Assembly: GCF_000143535.2 (NCBI RefSeq)
Contig: NC_037314.1
Span: forward strand, 124,001 to 188,000
Direction: 5' to 3'
DNA length: 64,000 bases
From: Botrytis cinerea B05.10
Taxonomy: Eukaryota; Ascomycota; Leotiomycetes; Helotiales; Sclerotiniaceae
Below the pieces are notes generated by a model, which saw only the letters and a program-made list of their open reading frames with translations, ran no database searches and had not been told where the DNA came from. Of the stretch, positions 12,226 through 24,300 are shown one piece after another. The position numbers were made by a program, and so were the translations under genes. Positions within the stretch are counted from its first letter, which is position 1, and every line of letters starts with the position of its first letter.

Positions 12226-13329
12226 TCATAGTTGGTTCAGCCATTCAGCTGCTGCTTTCACAGAATTGATCGCTTCCTTTTCAAACCCAGTAACATTTCC
12301 AACCAGCAAGATATCATGAGTCGCAATTTCCTCGCTATGGAAAGCAATTTTATTGCCTTCTACACCCTTCATTCCGTTTGAAAATTCCTTGATTTGTTCA
12401 AGCAAAATCTCTTGCCCATTGCCTTGAATCCAAATTGGCGTCTTTGTGTAGAATCTATGTTTTGCAGGACTAATCCATTCAGAGTCCATGCTGACCGGCC
12501 CATTTTTGGGACAATACGCATTGGCTCCCCAAATCGCAAACTGGGCAGGAATATAATCTGTAAATCTGTGTGGAGATTCGTACAACACTTCTGGGGTGAG
12601 ACTCCCTGCAAGATCAGTCCAGGGAGACCACAAAAGTGCCGCTGCAGGACCAGGCGCATCTGTAATAGCAAGATATCTGAGCAGTGCCGCAACGATATTG
12701 CCTCCAGCCGAATCTCCACCGACAATAATGTTGGAGTACTCAATCCCTAAATCTCGGAGATAGTGGAGAGCTGTAACGGCGTCTTGAAGCGCGGCGGGAA
12801 AGCGGCCATCAGGGTTTGAAGAAAGTCGATAAGAGACCATCAACGTCTTCCCGATGTGCTGTGTGAGAAGATCGGCCGCATACCCAGACTTTGAAGGCCG
12901 ACAGTCACCAATGACAAAAGCTCCACCATGGAAATGAAGTACAACTTTCTTGGTTTTATCCTCTTCAGCATTGTAAGGCGAGGGATACCAATAGCCACAA
13001 ATCGTTGCGGGCTTTATTTCCTTATCATCACAGATCCCTCCATATACACCTGGTTTAGAAGACGGCATGATTGGAACAAGAAATCCTTCTTCTTTACCCT
13101 CTGGCTTTATAATCAAAGGCGTAGAGACCTGTATCATACATGAATGCCAAACAGCAGTTTTCAGTGCGACAGCGGCTACGGCTTGCTTCAAACTCCATTT
13201 TGGATGCTGTCGATTCGATGAAAATAAATAATAAAAAAGCCAGATAGGTAGCTTGACGGCGTTCACTGTGATGGCACCTAAAGCCCAGATTCCTTTGAAC
13301 GGATGATGTGTAATCAAATCAGAGGCCAT
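12226..13329 (-). CDS. Alpha/beta hydrolase, HSL-type esterase/lipase
   Basis: An intronless 367-residue protein. It has the oxyanion-hole motif HGGAF (134-138) and the nucleophile elbow GDSAGG (205-210, Ser207), as in the hormone-sensitive-lipase (bacterial lipase family IV) branch. The catalytic His is likely His338 in THDILL. In place of the usual acid Asp there is GQEILLE, so Glu307 or a neighbour may be the triad acid, as in steryl-acetyl-hydrolase-like proteins. A hydrophobic stretch near residues 14-36 could anchor it in the ER membrane, and there is no clear cleavable signal peptide. The likely role is hydrolysis of short-chain or sterol esters. The natural substrate is unknown. Confidence 0.88.
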   Translation of the reverse strand: MASDLITHHPFKGIWALGAITVNAVKLPIWLFYYLFSSNRQHPKWSLKQAVAAVALKTAVWHSCMIQVSTPLIIKPEGKEEGFLVPIMPSSKPGVYGGICDDKEIKPATICGYWYPSPYNAEEDKTKKVVLHFHGGAFVIGDCRPSKSGYAADLLTQHIGKTLMVSYRLSSNPDGRFPAALQDAVTALHYLRDLGIEYSNIIVGGDSAGGNIVAALLRYLAITDAPGPAAALLWSPWTDLAGSLTPEVLYESPHRFTDYIPAQFAIWGANAYCPKNGPVSMDSEWISPAKHRFYTKTPIWIQGNGQEILLEQIKEFSNGMKGVEGNKIAFHSEEIATHDILLVGNVTGFEKEAINSVKAAAEWLNQL

Positions 13330-15006
13330 AGCTTGCTTCCTTTACAAAATATGGATTCAGGTGTAATTTTCCGACAAGAATAGACAAGGGAAGTCAATTT
13401 GATTTATTCTTTTGACAACCAATTCGATCATGTAATGCTGTCAAATCGTCAATTGTTGGCTAGCTGTTTTGGTTCTGTATGTGTGGGTTCATGGATAATT
13501 TCGGGCTTGGTGAGTGTATAAACAACCGTCGGATGTTCGGTTAACCGATCAAATTGACTACACACTGACTAGTGAACGGACTTTCATTGGCATTTAGACT
13601 TGTTCTAGCTCATGAGAAGTAGACTATCTATTCAGCTCAACTAGTGCATACAAGCCTCTGAGCAACGATCCCCTTCGTGTCAAGGAAGGGCTATCATACA
13701 TACCGAATTATTCATAGAACGTTTCTCCATTTGTAAGTTAAGCTGATGATCAATTTCCTCCGCTTCTTCTGGTCTTTTTACTGTGCCACTCTTTTCGTCG
13801 ATGAAGTCTAATATGTCAATCTAGAGGTTTATTAATATAGCCTCAAAAAATGCATTTGACATTATCACCTAATAATATTCATAGAACATAATCATCAAGT
13901 AATCTCTAGTTTTTGAGCTCGCCCTTCTATGAAGCTATTAGATAATCCGAATCTCGGCCCTAGAGAGCACTCATTACCTAGTATTGTCTCGATTTCTATT
14001 CCTCTGCCCGTTCCTCTTCCCCTTCCCCTTCTCTTCTCTTCTCCCCTCCTCAATCCTCTCACCACTCAACTCTACAAGCAACCTCACTGTCATTCCCCAA
14101 AATCCCTCCATACTCAGCTTGTACTTTCCCACTCCCTATTCCCCGCAAGCAAAATCCCAACTCTCATTCCAGATCCCCGGTCCAACGAATCACACTCTCA
14201 TATTCGTGAAACCCCTCACCTACAATCACCACCCAGTACATTGTCTCAAAACCATACCCCATACCCCATAACCTCTGCACAAGCCCACATTTACACGTCA
14301 CTCGCGCACCAAAAGTAAGTAGCCCAAAGAAAACCGAAATGAATTCCTAGGGCTTCAAGCATGATTACCTAGGTACCTACTCACAACACTCAAACCTATC
14401 TCATGCCTTTTCCTACCAATCTACGCTCTAGAGTAGATTCATAAGAATCCTCGCAAACAATTGTTCCAATCACTCACCAATCCGACAGAAACACATCTAC
14501 TCACCGACGAACTAACAAAGGGACTTCATGTATAAGCCCGACGTACGAAGTAAGTGAGAAGTACCAAGTGAAAAAATCAAGATCTTCCTCATCTAGGTGA
14601 ATAAGCATGGAAACCTTGTTCCATAAATATAAAACCCGTAGACTGTCTCCCACGTTGCTAGGATATTCCACTTATAACCCAATTCAATATTTCCATACTT
14701 CCATACTTCATCTGCACAGCTGAATAGCGCACACCAGTCACATATAATTCTAATCAATCACATTGTCTCAAAGCAGATATTCATAACTGATTTAATTGAC
14801 TCCCCAACACCCGATGTAAAGCGCTTAGCTTAGTTCAACCCAGTTCAGCAAAACAAGTAAATCTTGAAAATAAAATTCCTCATGAAAATGCAAAAAAGTG
14901 AATCAATCTTCCGGAAAAATTTCCATCAATTCATTTATCCGTGATATTGACACTTTGCCCCTCCCCCCAAGGAAACATTTAAAAAGCAAGGAAATACCCA
15001 AAAAAT
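13330..15006. other. Intergenic, pyrimidine-rich tract
   Basis: About 1.7 kb lies between the hydrolase start and the Dsk2 3' end. A strongly CT-rich stretch at about 13990-14070 produces overlapping Pro/Leu/Ser-rich frames (up to 129 codons) on the plus strand. These look like composition artefacts, not genes. Confidence 0.5.
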
Positions 15007-16374
15007 CTAGCTTAGCAATTGTTCAATGGCTCCCTGAACACTTCCCCCACTTCGTCTTAGAGCTGCCACATTTCTGTCAAAGTCGAAGAATCCCATATCA
15101 TTTAGTTGCCTAAGTTGATCGGCGTAGATTTCTTCGGGCGGTCTGGTGTCTGCTGGAGCTGCAGGTGCACTTGGGGCCGCACCACCCATTCCACCCATAC
15201 CGCCAAATCCACCGGGACCAAACACATCTCCGAATGTTCCATTTTGCATCATTTGCATTGCTTGTTGTAATTGTTCTGGCGTGGGTTGTGGCATTCCTTG
15301 GAAGGGGTTAAATCCCGCACCAGCTGCTCCAGCTCCAGCTCCAGCTCCAGCACCCGCTCCTCCGAACATCGAGGCAAAGGGATTCGGTGGATTAGCATCT
15401 GTGCCAGTTGATGGAGTTCCCCCAGCAGAAGCAGGAGGTGGAGGAGTTTGGGCTGGAGTATGACCTGCGGCTGCTCCCGGTCCACCGAACAATGATGCGA
15501 ATGGATTATTAGCACCTCCCGCAGCAGGCATTCCAAACATATTGAAAGGTGGTACGCTGGGCTGACCACTTCCTGGTGTACTTCCTGCTGCTCCAGCAGG
15601 CGTGGTATCAGTGACGCCGGGCGCGGGAAAGCCGCCAGCCCCTCCACCTCCCATTTGTCTTCTCATCGCAGCAGCTTGTCGAATAGAATTCGGATCTGTA
15701 AGCATGTTTCTGAACATAGGTGATTGTAATATCTCGCGCGCGTTGGGCATATCTCTAAGCATTGGAGTATTTTGAATCATCATATTGACAAGATCCGGAT
15801 TGTTAAGAGCTTCGTTCATCGTTTGGCGAATATTGGGATCATCCATCATTTGAGCGAGCGCATCTTCACTTGGGGGTGCACCCATCTGCGAAAATGTTAG
15901 TATGAAGAGACTGTTCTCATATAAGGGCATACATACACCACCATCTGCGCCGAACATTTCAGCGCCTGGAAGACCCATATGGCCTGCATATCGCGCACCG
16001 GTCAAACCAGCAAGAGGATTGTTCGCAGTTCCGGCAGCCATGTTAGTTGGAAGACTTGCTGCAGCGCCAGTTGCGGCATTGGCTGCAGCATTGGCTACGT
16101 TGCTTTGTGCGCTCTTAACCATATGTATCGTATTGTTAGGCTTGATCTTATAAGTGCTTAATGGCTCCTCATTCTTCATAACGCGACCGGAGTAGATTAA
16201 TCGTTGGCGATCTACCGGAATCTTTTCGTAATCATCTCCAGCTAGCTTTGTCTTTAGGTCGAGAACTGTTGCCGCCTCTGCCATGGTGATTGTGTGATTT
16301 CCATCAGAGGATGTTTTGACCTTGAAGGTGATTTGGGAATCGCCCTCGGGCGCAGTTGGTGTCTCGTCTGACAT
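15007..16374 (-). CDS. dsk2: Ubiquilin, UBL-UBA shuttle protein Dsk2
   Basis: Two exons (16374-15937 and 15885-15007) give 438 residues. The 51-bp intron is a multiple of three and has no stop, so it is invisible as a frame break. Its GTATGT donor, ACTAAC branch and CGCAG acceptor, plus the intrusion of a Cys/Phe-rich segment, show it is an intron. There is an N-terminal ubiquitin-like domain (about residues 14-90: QITFKVKT, RQRLIYSGRVM). Next is an STI1/ubiquilin region (MMDDPNIRQTMNEALNNPDLV), then a Gly/Ala/Pro/Met-rich middle. A C-terminal UBA domain follows (QLRQLNDMGFFDFDRNVAAL). Dsk2 delivers ubiquitylated clients to the proteasome (UBL binds the proteasome, UBA binds ubiquitin) and acts in ERAD and spindle-pole duplication in yeast. 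Confidence 0.95.
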   Translation of the reverse strand: MSDETPTAPEGDSQITFKVKTSSDGNHTITMAEAATVLDLKTKLAGDDYEKIPVDRQRLIYSGRVMKNEEPLSTYKIKPNNTIHMVKSAQSNVANAAANAATGAAASLPTNMAAGTANNPLAGLTGARYAGHMGLPGAEMFGADGGVCMPLYENSLFILTFSQMGAPPSEDALAQMMDDPNIRQTMNEALNNPDLVNMMIQNTPMLRDMPNAREILQSPMFRNMLTDPNSIRQAAAMRRQMGGGGAGGFPAPGVTDTTPAGAAGSTPGSGQPSVPPFNMFGMPAAGGANNPFASLFGGPGAAAGHTPAQTPPPPASAGGTPSTGTDANPPNPFASMFGGAGAGAGAGAGAAGAGFNPFQGMPQPTPEQLQQAMQMMQNGTFGDVFGPGGFGGMGGMGGAAPSAPAAPADTRPPEEIYADQLRQLNDMGFFDFDRNVAALRRSGGSVQGAIEQLLS

Positions 16375-17609
16375 TTTAATGGATTTGATGGATTAATAAG
16401 TTGGCTGATGGAGATTGAATTGAATTTAGATATTTGAAAGAGTCAGGTACATATGGTTGGGGTTTGCTTCTTGTGTTGATAGTAAAGGTGGTTTGATGTG
16501 TGTATTTGGTAGGTAATCGTATCTATCATAGGCAAATATTAAGTGAGGCGTTGAGGGGTGTGGCTATGGCTCAGATGACGTTTGATAATGGTTCACCGGT
16601 GGTTCAAAGATGGCTGCCACTGCGAAATTTTGAGAGGAAGGATGGTTGAAATAGAAAGAAGGATAGAAAATTGTTATGATCACTTATTCTACCTCAGAGA
16701 AGATGGGTTCAAATGGTTTCATTTATAATATACTTCACTATTCATTATCGCCTAGCTCTACATCGTGTAAAAGGTCGTATATATATACCCTCCTACACTC
16801 CTAGATAGGAGCTGTGTGACTGGTGACTGATATAATAATATCTTCCATTGAAATCTTTTGACTTCTGATGACTACCTAGGTATTATCAAAGTAACTTCCA
16901 GGGCCACAAGGCACAGTCATGCAAGGGCCGGCCCAGCGCGAAATCTAAGCACCAGTGTCTAGTGGGCAGAGTTCCGCCTAACCCCTTTCCTTTATCGAGC
17001 AGAAAGTATCTAAGACCACGAAGAGAAGCCAAATCAGATAGCTACGTATCCGCTTGTTAGTAACATATTCTTTCTTAGATTTTCTATATTATTGACTCTG
17101 TTTGGACTGTAGAATTAATATCCCGTATCCATCGCCAATGAGGTCTATTTCGCATTGAATTCATTACCCGGACTCCCGGTGAGGTGAAGTAGAAACACAG
17201 TTTGGCATAAAGGCAAGCACCGATCAGGTAAGATAAGAAATGCTAAGGTAGGTTCACTCATACCACTCATGCAATGACATGAAGCAATTGAAAACTGCTA
17301 TCTCGATACTACCGATACTACCGATACTACCGGGCAGGAAGCAACCTTCTTTATAGACTTTCAACTAGGCCAGGTAAGGTGCTGGCCGAGCCATTGATTT
17401 TTAGCTGGACCTCGGCTCGGCCCCGCGTTTATAGAATCTGGGGATCTTCCAATTTCATATCTCACTCACTTTAATACTCCTCTCACATACATATCATTTC
17501 TCTCTCTCCTATTTCAATCTATTGTCTTATATTGTGTTCATTCAATTCGAGAATTAACTGCTGTCAAACGAACAAACCGATATCCATAACCCTCAACAGA
17601 CTCTACAAG
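16375..17609. promoter_or_regulatory. Shared divergent promoter region (dsk2 / quinone oxidoreductase)
   Basis: A 1.2-kb divergent intergenic region. It holds a three-copy 9-bp repeat (17304-17330), a pyrimidine-rich stretch just upstream of the plus-strand gene (17455-17530) and several GC-rich islets (near 16930 and 17395). No specific factor site can be assigned from sequence alone. Confidence 0.4.
17304..17330. repeat. Three tandem copies of a 9-bp unit (CGATACTAC)
   Basis: Three perfect consecutive CGATACTAC units in the divergent promoter region. They could be a simple minisatellite or a cluster of factor-binding half-sites. Confidence 0.8.
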
Positions 17610-18835
17610 ATGCGTGGAATTCAAATTAAAGAATATGTCAAGGTAAGCTTCGAGAGAGCTCCAAAGTCTTTATCTTCTATCTTCGTCAATATTTATAAAT
17701 ACTTATGTAGCATGCTAATCAATTCTTACAACATAGGGTCCTCAAGATCTTAAAGTCACAGATCTACCAGATCCAGTACCAAATCCCGATCAATACTTGA
17801 TTGAGATTCATGCCACCGCTACCAACTTCTACGACCTCCTCCAAATTCGCGGGAAATATCAACACCAACCCCCTCTACCTTGTAAGATATTTATTCTTCT
17901 TGCCCATTCGCAAAAGATTCAGAATCCATAGTTAAATATCCTTTCCAACCTCGTATCTCATTGCCCCAACCATCCATTAACCACTCAACCTAGGGATTTC
18001 CGGCTCAGAATTCAGCGGCACCATTATTTCTACGCCCTCCTCCTCCTCATCTCCAAAATACAAACCCGGCGACCGCGTCTTCGGCGCCTCTCAAGGCGGT
18101 TACGCAACTCTCGTCTGTGCCCAAGAGGCTTCTCTCTACCCCGTTCCCGACTCCTGGTCTTTCTTTGAAGCAGCCGGTCTCTTCGTCACCGCTCCCACAT
18201 CCTACGGCGCTCTCGTCACACGCGCGAATATCAAATCTGGAGACTATGTCCTTATTCACGCTGCTGCCGGCGGAGTCGGTCTTGCAGCCGTGCAGATCGC
18301 AAAAGCATTTGGCGCAACTGTTATAGCTACTGCTGGCACGAAGCGAAAGTTGGAGGTCGCGCGAGAATTTGGCGCTGATCATGTTATTGATTACGGCGAT
18401 GCGACTTGGCCCGATCAAGTCAAGAAATTAACACCCAACAACAGAGGTGTAGACATCGTATTCGATCCAGTGGGTCTAATCGACAAATCGACAAAATGCA
18501 TCCGCTGGAACGGACGACTCCTCGTTATCGGATTTGCAGCCGGAAATATCGAAAAAGTGGCGATGAACAAGGTTTTGTTGAAAAATATAAGTATAGTGGG
18601 ATTACACTGGGGAGCATATGTACAGAATGAACCGGAAAAGATCCAGGAGGTATGGGAGGGTATTTTTAAATTGATCAAAGAGGGAAAATTCAAAGGAACG
18701 GTCTTTAGGGATAAGGAGTTTGTGGGGCTGGAGGATGTTCCAGGAGCATTGGAGAGTCTAGGGGGGAGGGGGACATGGGGGAAGGTTGTCGTGAAGGTTG
18801 AGAAGAACGGGAAGGAGGGCAGGAGTAAGATTTAG
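17610..18835 (+). CDS. NADPH:quinone oxidoreductase, MDR superfamily
   Basis: Three exons (17610-17642, 17737-17881, 17994-18835; introns 94 and 112 bp) give 339 residues. Exon 1 codes for only 11 residues (MRGIQIKEYVK). The Rossmann nucleotide-binding motif AAAGGVGLAAVQIAK sits near residue 160, preceded by the GroES-like fold with NFYDLLQIRGKY and SGSEFSGT. GADHVIDY and DIVFDPVG are typical of zinc-independent quinone reductases, and the catalytic-zinc GHE motif is absent. The predicted role is NADPH-dependent reduction of quinones or enones in the cytosol. The Ser-rich stretch after SGTIISTP is an unusual loop insertion. The extreme C-terminus is Lys/Gly-rich and ends in SKI, a weak peroxisomal PTS1-like tripeptide. 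Confidence 0.88.
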
Positions 18836-19442
18836 GCGAGGAAAAGGAAGAGGGAGAAGTAGTTGGATTATGGATGGAAGGGGGAGATATGTTATTAGCG
18901 AGAAACTAGGGGGTGGGTTTTTCTGTTTGTATATGTTATACATACTAGACTATATGACCGACTACACTATTGAAGAGGTATGAGGTTATTGAGATTTTTT
19001 CGATAAAGATACTTAGAATACATTCATGACACATAAATTGAAGAGCTACAGCATCAGCCCGCAGAATTACACGAGTATGCAGAACAACTACTCCAAGATT
19101 TCCAGGAAAATCGTAATGACCTCCTGTCAGAATGGCGGATCATACACACACCCTCACATCTAATCACAATTATAACATACGCTGCAAGAAGATTTTAATA
19201 ATTGTCTGTCATAGATAGACTATTCTCAATTATTCATCAAGAGTTTGCTATCTTTACGTATCCATACCTCCATCCAGTCATCCATCATATCAATAAGTAG
19301 TAACAAATGTATCATATCGTAGCCAAAAAAAACCGCGCCTGCTTCCTATTCCCATTCATAATATCCCAAAGTAATTCACGAGAATTTTAGCATCTCTTCA
19401 ACTAATATCCACCCATTCTTCTCAATATTCCCCCTCAAGACT
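18836..19442. other. Intergenic, convergent 3' ends
   Basis: About 600 bp between the 3' ends of the quinone oxidoreductase gene and noxA. I see nothing beyond expected 3' UTR sequence. Confidence 0.5.
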
Positions 19443-21352
19443 CTAGAAATGTTCTTTCCAAAACGAAAAATTGACATCGCGAGTTGTGGCATTCTTACAT
19501 GCTTTTTTGATGGAGCGGGCTGCTACGTTTGGTCCTATTTAGAATGTTAGTATCCATGTTAAAATCAAAAATGTATTGAGAGGGGCAGGAAGGGGAAAGA
19601 AAGTGGAACAAAAATAACACAACAGGGAAAAACATACCACAAAAGTAAACTCCAACATTAGTTTTAAAATCTCCTTCCAACCCAGACATATAGGTTTTAT
19701 CCATAATCCCATCCCTCATGCCCTCAAATAATTTTGTGAAGTCCGGTCTTCCGAAATTCGTCCTCGATTTCAATTCAGTCAATGGATCGACATCCGCACC
19801 AACACTGTTTAGTACGATATTTTGCGCCGTATCGATATCCAGCTTTTGGGTCAAATAAGTATGGATACGTAAAAATTCTTGCCCATCATTACCAGGTTGT
19901 CCTGCTGCTTCTTGAGATTGTGCTTCCAGAGATGAAAGAAGGACTTGGAACCATTCGAAGGATGTGGTATCTTTACAAACCCAGATGAACTCTACTCGAC
20001 GAAGACGCTCGGGAGGATTTGTTCCGTGGCGAAGATGCCAAATATTTTTGAGGATGGATGCCCATGGTGTTACGCCAATACCTGTACCGATGAGAACGGC
20101 CACTTCATTTTCGAAGACGTCTTCAGCGGGAGCACCGTAGGGACCATCTATGCGGATGTCGGGCATTTTTTGACCGTTTTCGAGGGCTACTTCGTACATA
20201 CCGTTGGGATCGACACCGTCGTAGAGTTTCGCTTGTGCGGCACCAGCTCCGAGGGCGTCACCGAGGGTTCGGGTAAAGTCACCGACTTGACGGATGTGGA
20301 TAGAGATGTAGGGGTCGAACGGGCATGATGTGATGGTGAATGGATGCCACTGCTCACGGGAAACAGATGGGACGTTGAGAAAAAGCCATTGGCCTGCCTT
20401 GTACTTCATCGATGGCTTTCGGAATTGAATTTCCATGGCATCTGTAGTCTGTTAGTTTCGAATGATGATGGTTAGGATGTGACATACCATATGGATGACG
20501 AACGACTCTAACAATTTGGGTTTCTCTTCTACTTCTGATTTCGCGATACACACGCTCAAGGAAGTAAAGTCCACCCCCCCAAAGCTCCCAACGCCATCCT
20601 TCATAACCTAAGCAATGACCCCAGAAGTTCTCGCCATCAAATGGAGAAAATGGGTCTGCAGTATCGCGGACGAAGCATCCCGTAGCATGTGTATACATTC
20701 CAAGCAAAAATGGAATAAACAAATGATGCGTGTACCAAAATGTTTCGAAAGATTGTTGTCTAATTTTGGCATGGGCAGTAGTATACATCAGCATCATGCA
20801 TAGTAGCATGATATGACCGGTGATACCACCAGCCTCGGTATAGTGAATTTGGATTGCAGTCAAAGGTCTGATTTGAGTCTTTTCGACGTTGAAGAAACTG
20901 CCTCAGTGTTAATATTTGAGTGAAAGTAGGATTTTGCAATACTTACTTCACATAGTGAGCAGCTACATGAAATATGGTCCAGAATAATAATGAGTATGCT
21001 ACTTGTCGATGAAACCATTGAGACTCATCAAGTGGTAAGAATTTGATCTTTGGTCTAATGTACCTCAAGATATTGCGGCACATGGGCAATAAGATCAATG
21101 CAACATCTACAGATAACACCAGACCGGCACCTCTCGATATCCATACTGAGAATGTTAGAGAATTCAAACCCGCTAGTCTAGGATCACTAGCTTGCTTCCA
21201 CCTGTATGACTTATTAGCAAATGATAACGAATATATTGAAAGCAGACTCACCATCCCAAAGCAAACAGGCCAACGTGAAAGCCATGGAAGAGGAAATTGA
21301 ATAGCAACTTAGTTCCCCGAGTCTGCTCCTTCAAAAACTGTACAGCACCCAT
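19443..21352 (-). CDS. noxA: NADPH oxidase catalytic subunit NoxA
   Basis: Five exons (21352-21252, 21201-20947, 20897-20488, 20441-19638, 19534-19443; introns 50, 49, 46 and 103 bp) give 553 residues, the length of fungal NoxA. All junctions keep frame and rebuild consensus (GWWKQ, HYVNFFNVEK, HPYDAMEIQF, FCGPNVAA). The N-terminal half is a ferric-reductase-like membrane domain with paired haem histidines (FHRQVAY, FHVAAHY, THHLFIPF, YTHATGCF). The FAD site HPFTIT is at 288-293, the NADPH site GTGIGVTP at 374-381, and the C-terminal signature is FWKEHF. It has no EF-hands, so it is not NoxC/Nox5-like, and it lacks an N-terminal extension. NoxA produces superoxide and needs NoxR, Rac and (in Botrytis) the tetraspanin-like NoxD. 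In plant-pathogenic fungi it acts in hyphal fusion, sclerotium formation and colonisation. Genus-level identity is inferred. Confidence 0.96.
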
Positions 21353-24300
21353 CTTCTCTATATCCAAATATCCCAAAAATTAAAGGTCGTCCCGCGACAA
21401 GATCGATGGAGATAGTTGAGTGGACCCGTTGATCTTTTTATGAATGACTGAAGGACCCAAACTTTCCGACCCCGCGTAGAAATATTAAATATTGTATTTT
21501 CCCCAAAAGAATGTATTAAAAAAGAATGTTCATAACAAAGAAGAATGATCTGAGCCAGCAGCCAAAAGCTTGGAAAAGCTTGGGTAGAAAGGTTGGAGAG
21601 GGAAGTCTTGTTCTTCTACAACGCCGAGGAGGAAGAAGACGAAAGCTAGGGTTTGCGGGCGAGTCTTATAAAGGTTGCTCGTTGGGTCTACCGCACTAGT
21701 CACTCGATCCTTTCAATGACGGGATAGGTATGTTGTGAGAAAGCCTTATTAGGTTCGAAACCAACGCTCGTACAGCCGTTTGTTGCGGGCGCAAATCGAT
21801 GAATTCGGATGACAGGTTTTCCTTGAGAAACCCCAGCAAGACTGAACGATAATATCTGATTTTCCTTTTCAATTTCCTATTTGATATGAAATCCAAGGAA
21901 AGATCCCGTTGCGAGGTACGAAAATGGCTGTACTTCGAGAAATGTCATCCGAGCTTTTCAATCTAGTAGGAGTGGATGGCATGTAACAGTGCGTTTCGAA
22001 AGTTATAAGACGGTATCAGATCGATCCAATATTTGGATAATCAGAAGCAGGCTATGGTTTCGTGTGGTATGAAGGATGAGAAGATATCAATCGAGCTTGT
22101 ATGGTAAAACTTTGCTGATTGAGTTGAGACGGCTGTTGTTGCAAGTACCCCAGAAGCATTAAAGAAGCGATGGACAGTGTTGCAAATATCCGATCTTATC
22201 TACGATGTAGCCGTTTGTTCGTCTACCGTACTTCTTCTCTTCTCTGTGCTATATCAATTGGTCGATCAGGATATTTCAATGGATTTATAGGAATTTTGCT
22301 GAATTTCCATGGAATGATGTTATTTCATTGCCAAGGTAGATACTATTTTTTGGGGATCATGAGTGAATAGATTTCATGAAAGAAATAGAAACGAAAAATC
22401 ACCGTCGTAGTCGAAGTCGAGGTTTTCTATATTGAGAATGGCTACTGTGACCCGTGTCTGAACAGCAAGGGTATCAAGCTACCCCAGGCGCTTGACAATC
22501 ACATTTGATTGGATGAAAGTATTGATAGAAGCAGCACTTATGCACGAGTCCTGGTCGTCTGCATCAATCCATCTGGTACCTCGTTCCACAGAAGGCCTCT
22601 TTCTGGGTTTTTACCAGAATAGCTCACATGGATCCACCAACCTAAGATTCCATACATGAGCCAGGACAACATACCTTCACTGCAGGAAGTAAACTTAGCT
22701 AGATGTCCACGGTTGTTGCGTCGAGCACTTTTGCCCTTGGTTGGAGATAAGAGACGAAGGGGTAACCATTTTCGGGCGAACTAGCAATTTAGATACGGAT
22801 GGGGGTGTATGACGGGGGAATTATAGAACTTGAATTTATGGTGACATCGTTCATGTACTGAAGCAGGCGAGCCAGTATATGCAAGATTGCATTGGTACGG
22901 TGTAGTCAGTCGACCTCGTAGCCATAGGTCTTTGGCAATTAGTCTTTGGCAATTAGTCTTTGGCATAGTAATGGAACTCTGTTTAAATAGAGTCTCATCG
23001 CACGAAGCTGTCATATACGGCTAGCTGAACTAAACGTTGGGTCCCGGGCTGGTAGGTATTTAATCGAGTCTGGGCCCATAATTAGGGCTAGATAGAAAGG
23101 TAATCATGGCGAAGTCCATGTTACAGTCAGAAATAATGCCATTGGATCTGTGAATGGTATCTGAGCGTTTACAAATACACGTACAAGTACCGAGGTAACA
23201 ATACACCGCCATTGAGTAAAATGGCCGTCCGAACTTCGATGTTCGTCCAACGAGGTACTTCAGCGATATTCGGTTTTCAGCCATTTCGCCGTTCCTGCAG
23301 GTCCCAAAAATGCAAAACCTTATCCTGGGTGTTACTGTGGTCACGTGATAGTAGCCGTTTCAAATGGGGGACACGATACAAAGTTAGCCATGCAGTGAGT
23401 GTATCGTATGCCTTATCGGCGCAGTATTCGCAGAGGAAACAATAACAAAGAAGAACTCGAGATTAGAACAGCCAGTTGACAAAAATATCAACTTAAATGT
23501 AACTTTGTACTGATAAATGGAACTGGTAAACGTATGTTGTTGGATATGAGGTAGGAGAGCCTTCATTCTCTGTCGTTTCAGAACTGGTTCAGAAACAGCA
23601 TTTCGTCAACAAGTGCACGTCCATCTAGGGGCCGTCGACGAAAGTACGTTCCCTGTGGCTTGATTAACCATAACTTACAAGATGTAGATCTTGCTTCATC
23701 GACAAATGGTTCATACAACGGAGACGCGATGTGCCGATAGGAAATCTGTATATAGACATGAATCCGAGACTTGGAGTGGATCAATATCTTTTATCATTTC
23801 CTCGGCATCGGCGAAAGGCATAAATACACACCATGACCACAGGTGCATTTCTCGATCATTGAAGTACATCACAAACCGAAGATTGCCTTGCCTGAAAGGG
23901 TTGGAACTTTCGAAAGTGCCACACATCGTTGTCAGTGAAGCGTTGGAACACGGCCAGTTACGTATATTCACCGTAGACAATGATACAGATCCCAATGTTT
24001 GTTCGAAGAATCCCATACTCAGTAACCAGTTTATGTGTTGAGGAATTTGTGACTTCATGAATATGCGGTGACACTTGGCGGGGCTATAGATGATATCTGG
24101 ACTCTAAGAGTACTGTAAATCCTTCTTTTAGGACGGACAATTTTCGAGACAAGACTGGTCCTTCCCATTAAGAAACGACTGCAGTACTGGCCCTTCTCAC
24201 CGAGATGATTAATTGTCGATATCCGTCGTTCGTACCAAATCTCACATGAGCGTGCAAGATGGTATGGCCTGAGCAATATGGCCGTGATATAATTTCAATC

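Noticed and set aside
13929..14318. Pro/Leu/Ser-rich plus-strand open frame of 129 codons
   Set aside because: It lies in a pyrimidine-rich tract, and a second frame of 95 codons overlaps it in the same direction. No domain or splice partner. Composition explains it.
21745..21765. GGTTCGAAACC resembling a tRNA B box
   Set aside because: No A box at the right distance and no cloverleaf arms either way.
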